Assembly: GCA_030068145.1 (NCBI GenBank)
Contig: JAPJBO010000050.1
Coordinates: 124,001-188,000, forward strand
Reading direction: 5' to 3'
DNA: 64,000 nucleotides
DNA from: Diplonema papillatum
Taxonomy: Eukaryota > Euglenozoa > Diplonemea > Diplonemida > Diplonemidae
Notes under the pieces: model-generated
The model's input: only the letters and a program-made list of their open reading frames with translations
Databases searched by the model: none
What the model was told of the DNA's origin: nothing
Shown here: piece after piece, positions 61,474 through 64,000 of the stretch
How the letters are laid out: the number at the start of each line of letters is the position of its first letter
Numbering within the stretch: the first letter of the stretch is position 1
Program-made: the position numbers and the translations under genes

Positions 61474-62325
61474 ATGGGACACACCCCGCGGGTGCTGGCG
61501 CTCGCGCTGGGGCTCGCAGCTGCATGCGCTGACTCGGGCGAGCAGAACGCGTCCGCGAAGCCGCACGTCGCGAATCCGTTGCTTCGGGACGGCGCGAAGG
61601 ATGCCGTGCAGGACCTGACGTACGACGAGTACAAGAAGTACGTTAAAGACGACGCGAAGCTGTACCACGTCATGGCGCTCTTCAACGTCGTGAAGGACCG
61701 GCAGGAGAGGGAATGCCCGAGCAACTGCGTGTGGATGGACAAGCAGTTCGACACGCTCGCGGAAGCGTACATCCAGCAAAGAAACGGGCGCGAAGTGTAC
61801 GAATACGACGGCCGACCGGTCTACTTTGCCCGCGTCGCCCTGCCCACGAGATCGGACAAGGTGGCTTCCGAGGTCGGCGGGATACCCTCCTTGTTCCTCA
61901 GCCGGGCGAAGAGCTCGAAGCAGACCCGGTACGGCCACTCGAATCTGCTCGAAGACGCGAAGAGGATCCCGGACTTCGAGAAGATGCCCGCGAAGCTCCG
62001 CGCTGGAAAGTACAGCGTGCTCAAGTACTTGAAAAAGGCCGACACCCGCGCCGAACGGAGGAGGCGGGGCCTTGCCACGCAGGAAGAGAGGGAGGAGGCC
62101 GCCTACGGCATCAGCGACTACCACTCGCCCCACATGACGAACCTCTGCAAGTGGCTGCGGCTCAAGACCAAGCACCAAATCGCGACGTGTCCCCAGGACG
62201 TGGACCGGAACATCGCGTCGACCGAGAAGAAGAGCGAAACGGGGAAAAACATCCTCGTCTCCATCATCGGCGTCAGCTCGCTTCTGTATGGGCCTCTCTT
62301 CTCCTCCCCCCAGACCTCGCACTAA
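61474..62325 (+). CDS. OST3/OST6 (TUSC3/MAGT1)-like oligosaccharyltransferase subunit
   Basis: 283 residues; ATG after an A-rich leader shared with the upstream copy. Residues 1-19 form a signal peptide (V-L-A-L-A-L-G-L-A-A-A-C-A). Residues about 40-150 resemble the luminal thioredoxin-like domain of OST3/6: Y-H-V-M-A-L-F-N-V-V, then E-C-P-S-N-C-V-W-M-D-K-Q-F-D-T-L-A-E-A-Y, V-Y-F-A-R-V and the cis-Pro-like G-G-I-P-S-L-F. The two cysteines (81, 85) are spaced CxxxC rather than CxxC. One membrane segment follows (about 259-276), where the family usually has four, so the frame may end early or continue through a GT donor (CTTCTGTATGG) to exons I could not find. Known role: OST3/6 forms mixed disulfides with substrates during N-glycosylation in the ER. 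Confidence 0.72.
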   Translation: MGHTPRVLALALGLAAACADSGEQNASAKPHVANPLLRDGAKDAVQDLTYDEYKKYVKDDAKLYHVMALFNVVKDRQERECPSNCVWMDKQFDTLAEAYIQQRNGREVYEYDGRPVYFARVALPTRSDKVASEVGGIPSLFLSRAKSSKQTRYGHSNLLEDAKRIPDFEKMPAKLRAGKYSVLKYLKKADTRAERRRRGLATQEEREEAAYGISDYHSPHMTNLCKWLRLKTKHQIATCPQDVDRNIASTEKKSETGKNILVSIIGVSSLLYGPLFSSPQTSH

Positions 62326-62939
62326 TTCTCGTTTGTTGTTGGAGCCCGAGGGGGGGGCGGGCGGGCGGGGGGTCCTTTTGGGGGCTGTTTTTGGGGTATT
62401 TCCCAGACCCCCCGGTGCCGAGTGAGTACTCCGTTTCCTCCAGATGAATCCGTTCTCCTCGTTTTCGAAATCGAATCCCACTTTTGCGGAAAAAAAGGTC
62501 AATCCCCACCAAAATGTTTTCCAGCACTTTTTTGGCAGGGAAATGTACTTAGCAACTTTTGAGCAAAGTCAGAAAACCAAGATTCCTGCAGTGCACTCAA
62601 AAATCAGCCAAAATCTGGAAAATTGGCCCAAAAAGTGAAAATTCGAGCAAATTTGGCCGATTTACCGTGTGCTTTCCCCAAAATGCCAATACCCCCCAAC
62701 AACTGTTTTTTCAGGCAAATCCGCTGGGAAACGTACTTACAGAATTTCGAAACAACGGCACCACGAAAGGGCAGATTTTCCCGGTTTCAGCCTGTGTTTT
62801 GCACGTCAAATTTCAGGCCTCACCGACGAACTGAGGACGGAGTGGAAAGATCCATCGCGAAAGGGTGCGTTTGAGGGGGTCCCCGGGAAAAAGGGTGGGG
62901 GGGGGGGCTCCCCGGCCGAAGTTGCCGAAGGAGGCAACG
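62326..62939. other. No gene; G/C-run spacer and AT-richer segment
   Basis: GGGGGGGCGGGCGGGCGGGG lies at about 62,351. 62,450-62,830 is rich in AAAA and CCAAAA words, with GGCAAATCCGCTGGGAAACG repeating an earlier GGCAGGGAAATGTACTT pattern. Missing OST3/6 exons or a 5' exon of the next gene could lie here but were not recognised. Confidence 0.4.
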
Positions 62940-64000
62940 ATGGCAGCGATCCGCGTGGCCTTCCCACCAGCTGCCCCGCAAACGGAAGGTGGTCTCACTT
63001 GGAACGGCTGCCAACAACAAGTGGGCAAGATGCTACCCCACTTCCGGTGGACGCCGGCGGAAACGGCGAAGCTGCGGGAGCTGTGGGTGCAACAACCGAA
63101 GCAGCTCCTTATGGCTGCAGTTCGCGATGCATTCCCGAAACCTCCGACAGATCAGTCATCGTGCATTTCCTGGAACGCGTACCAACAACGACACGAGGCC
63201 CTGACACCGTCGCGGTTCAAAGGGAATGAGGGAAACTCTCTCAGGGCTGACCTTGCGGCCGTTTGGAAGTCAGACAAAGGCGGCACCAAGCTGAGGATTT
63301 GGGAAGCTGCCATTATGGCAATGATCGTGGCCGCAGTGTCTCTCTCGTCAATCGAGTGCATCGCGAGCTTGGAACAGCACCGCAAAACTGATGTAGAAGA
63401 TGAAGAAGACAAAGAATCAGAAGAAGACACAGAATCAGAAGAAGACGGCCTTTTCGACCTTTCCGTTCCCAAACTTCGCTCGATGTGTCGTGATCGCCGA
63501 CAGCCGGTAAAGGGATGCAAGGCTGCACTCGTGGAGCGTCTCACAATGGCGCAAGACGAGGACAAGAATTACTCCGATGAGGATGAGGCGGCGCCGCATT
63601 TTCATGGCTCCTTGGTAGACCACTGCTGGTGGTATCTGGAAGACCTGAAGAAGAAGATGTTGCAGGCATTGCCGTGGTTGACACTGTCGGGAGGAACCCT
63701 CCGCACAAGCGAGCAACACCAAAACGAGTGCGGCTACGTTGCCATTTTCATGGCCGTGCGGATGTCGCTGAACGTTTCAGCACAGGTAAATGTGCCGACC
63801 CGTTTGACGCTGAAGACCTTTTTCTGTCGGTACCCCTGGACAGCTTTTGGGATGCAGGAAGAGAGGTACGAAACCATCATGCTTGCGTTCTCGAAAAACA
63901 TGCGCCTCCCGATGCTGACGACAAACGAGGTCGAGACGTTCTGCAGCAAGTACAACCAGAAGAATAAATGCGCAGTTTTGTTGAAAAGTCCTCACGGAGC
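62940..64000 (+). CDS. SAP-domain protein with acidic linker, runs off the right edge
   Basis: One frame stays open from ATG 62,940 to the window end (353 codons, no stop). Residues about 36-50 (F-R-W-T-P-A-E-T-A-K-L-R-E-L-W) look Myb/SANT-like. A hydrophobic stretch (about 123-142) precedes an acidic D/E/S run (about 148-168). About 170-200 is a good SAP motif: L-S-V-P-K-L-R-S-M-C-R-D-R, P-V-K-G-C-K-A-A-L-V-E-R-L. Around 258-270, Q-H-Q-N-E-C-G-Y-V-A-I-F-M-A resembles the Cys region of papain-fold peptidases (C39/C48-like), without visible His or Asp partners so far. SAP domains bind DNA or chromatin. CAG/GTAAAT at about 63,785 could be a splice donor, in which case the rest is intron. It may be a host chromatin protein or part of a transposable element; I cannot decide. 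Confidence 0.6.
   Translation, partial: MAAIRVAFPPAAPQTEGGLTWNGCQQQVGKMLPHFRWTPAETAKLRELWVQQPKQLLMAAVRDAFPKPPTDQSSCISWNAYQQRHEALTPSRFKGNEGNSLRADLAAVWKSDKGGTKLRIWEAAIMAMIVAAVSLSSIECIASLEQHRKTDVEDEEDKESEEDTESEEDGLFDLSVPKLRSMCRDRRQPVKGCKAALVERLTMAQDEDKNYSDEDEAAPHFHGSLVDHCWWYLEDLKKKMLQALPWLTLSGGTLRTSEQHQNECGYVAIFMAVRMSLNVSAQVNVPTRLTLKTFFCRYPWTAFGMQEERYETIMLAFSKNMRLPMLTTNEVETFCSKYNQKNKCAVLLKSPHG

Noticed and set aside
61369-62502. 377-codon minus-strand frame
   Set aside because: Antisense shadow of the OST3/6-like gene.
1-64000. Dinoflagellate spliced-leader sequence
   Set aside because: I looked for the conserved leader and found no match, so it cannot be used to fix the taxon.

Overview
This is nuclear DNA of a single-celled eukaryote. 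It has GC-rich, intron-poor genes spread thinly through repeat-rich DNA of mixed composition, a eukaryotic-type LSU rRNA fragment in two places, a hAT transposase remnant and tRNA-derived short interspersed elements. Every convincing protein gene lies on the + strand. That one-way layout, the tandem duplication around genes and a tandem W..(F/Y)C.QHG.G..DP..H...FL module protein (from memory, a type common in dinoflagellates) make a dinoflagellate or related alveolate my best guess. This is an inference. No spliced-leader sequence was recognised.

Layout. 0.4-1.3 kb: three tandem promoter-like repeats, then the last exon of a membrane-anchored cyclophilin. 3.5-4.8 kb: a SWEET sugar transporter preceded by a broken 5' copy of itself. 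7.5-10.3 kb: an LSU rRNA fragment, a broken 5' copy of an FAD oxidoreductase gene, the whole gene, then a broken 3' copy. 10.7-21.8 kb: repeats, including a composite minisatellite/tRNA-like element and the hAT remnant. 22.6-23.3 kb: a Cys/His-rich frame of unknown function. 23.5-26.6 kb: two broken 5' copies, then a two-exon Q/Y-rich module gene. 27.7-34.9 kb: repeats only. 35.2-40.1 kb: a 4.9-kb foldback-type element with 40-bp terminal inverted repeats, a 3-bp target duplication and about 100 copies of a 41-bp unit arranged head to head. 40-47 kb: repeats. 47.0-50.3 kb: three broken 5' copies in a staircase, then a GHMP sugar kinase fused to a sugar-1-phosphate nucleotidyltransferase. 51-58 kb: a second composite minisatellite element and a second foldback-like structure. 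60.1-62.3 kb: a broken 5' copy, an LSU rRNA fragment, then an OST3/OST6-like oligosaccharyltransferase subunit. 62.9 kb to the right edge: an open frame with a SAP domain that leaves the window.

The main observation is architectural. Five different, functionally unrelated genes (SWEET, FAD oxidoreductase, Q/Y-rich module protein, GHMP-nucleotidyltransferase, OST3/6) each have one to three truncated tandem copies of their own upstream region plus roughly the first 55-100 codons, in the same orientation and directly 5' of the intact gene. Several of these cassettes, and many gene-free sites, share a promoter-like block with the core CCGGAGAC followed by TTAAAA or CTAAA. In most cases an A/purine-rich leader ends at the start codon. 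The genes do not form an obvious pathway. The kinase-nucleotidyltransferase would make nucleotide sugars, the SWEET protein would move sugars and OST3/6 would act in N-glycosylation, but any link among them is speculation.
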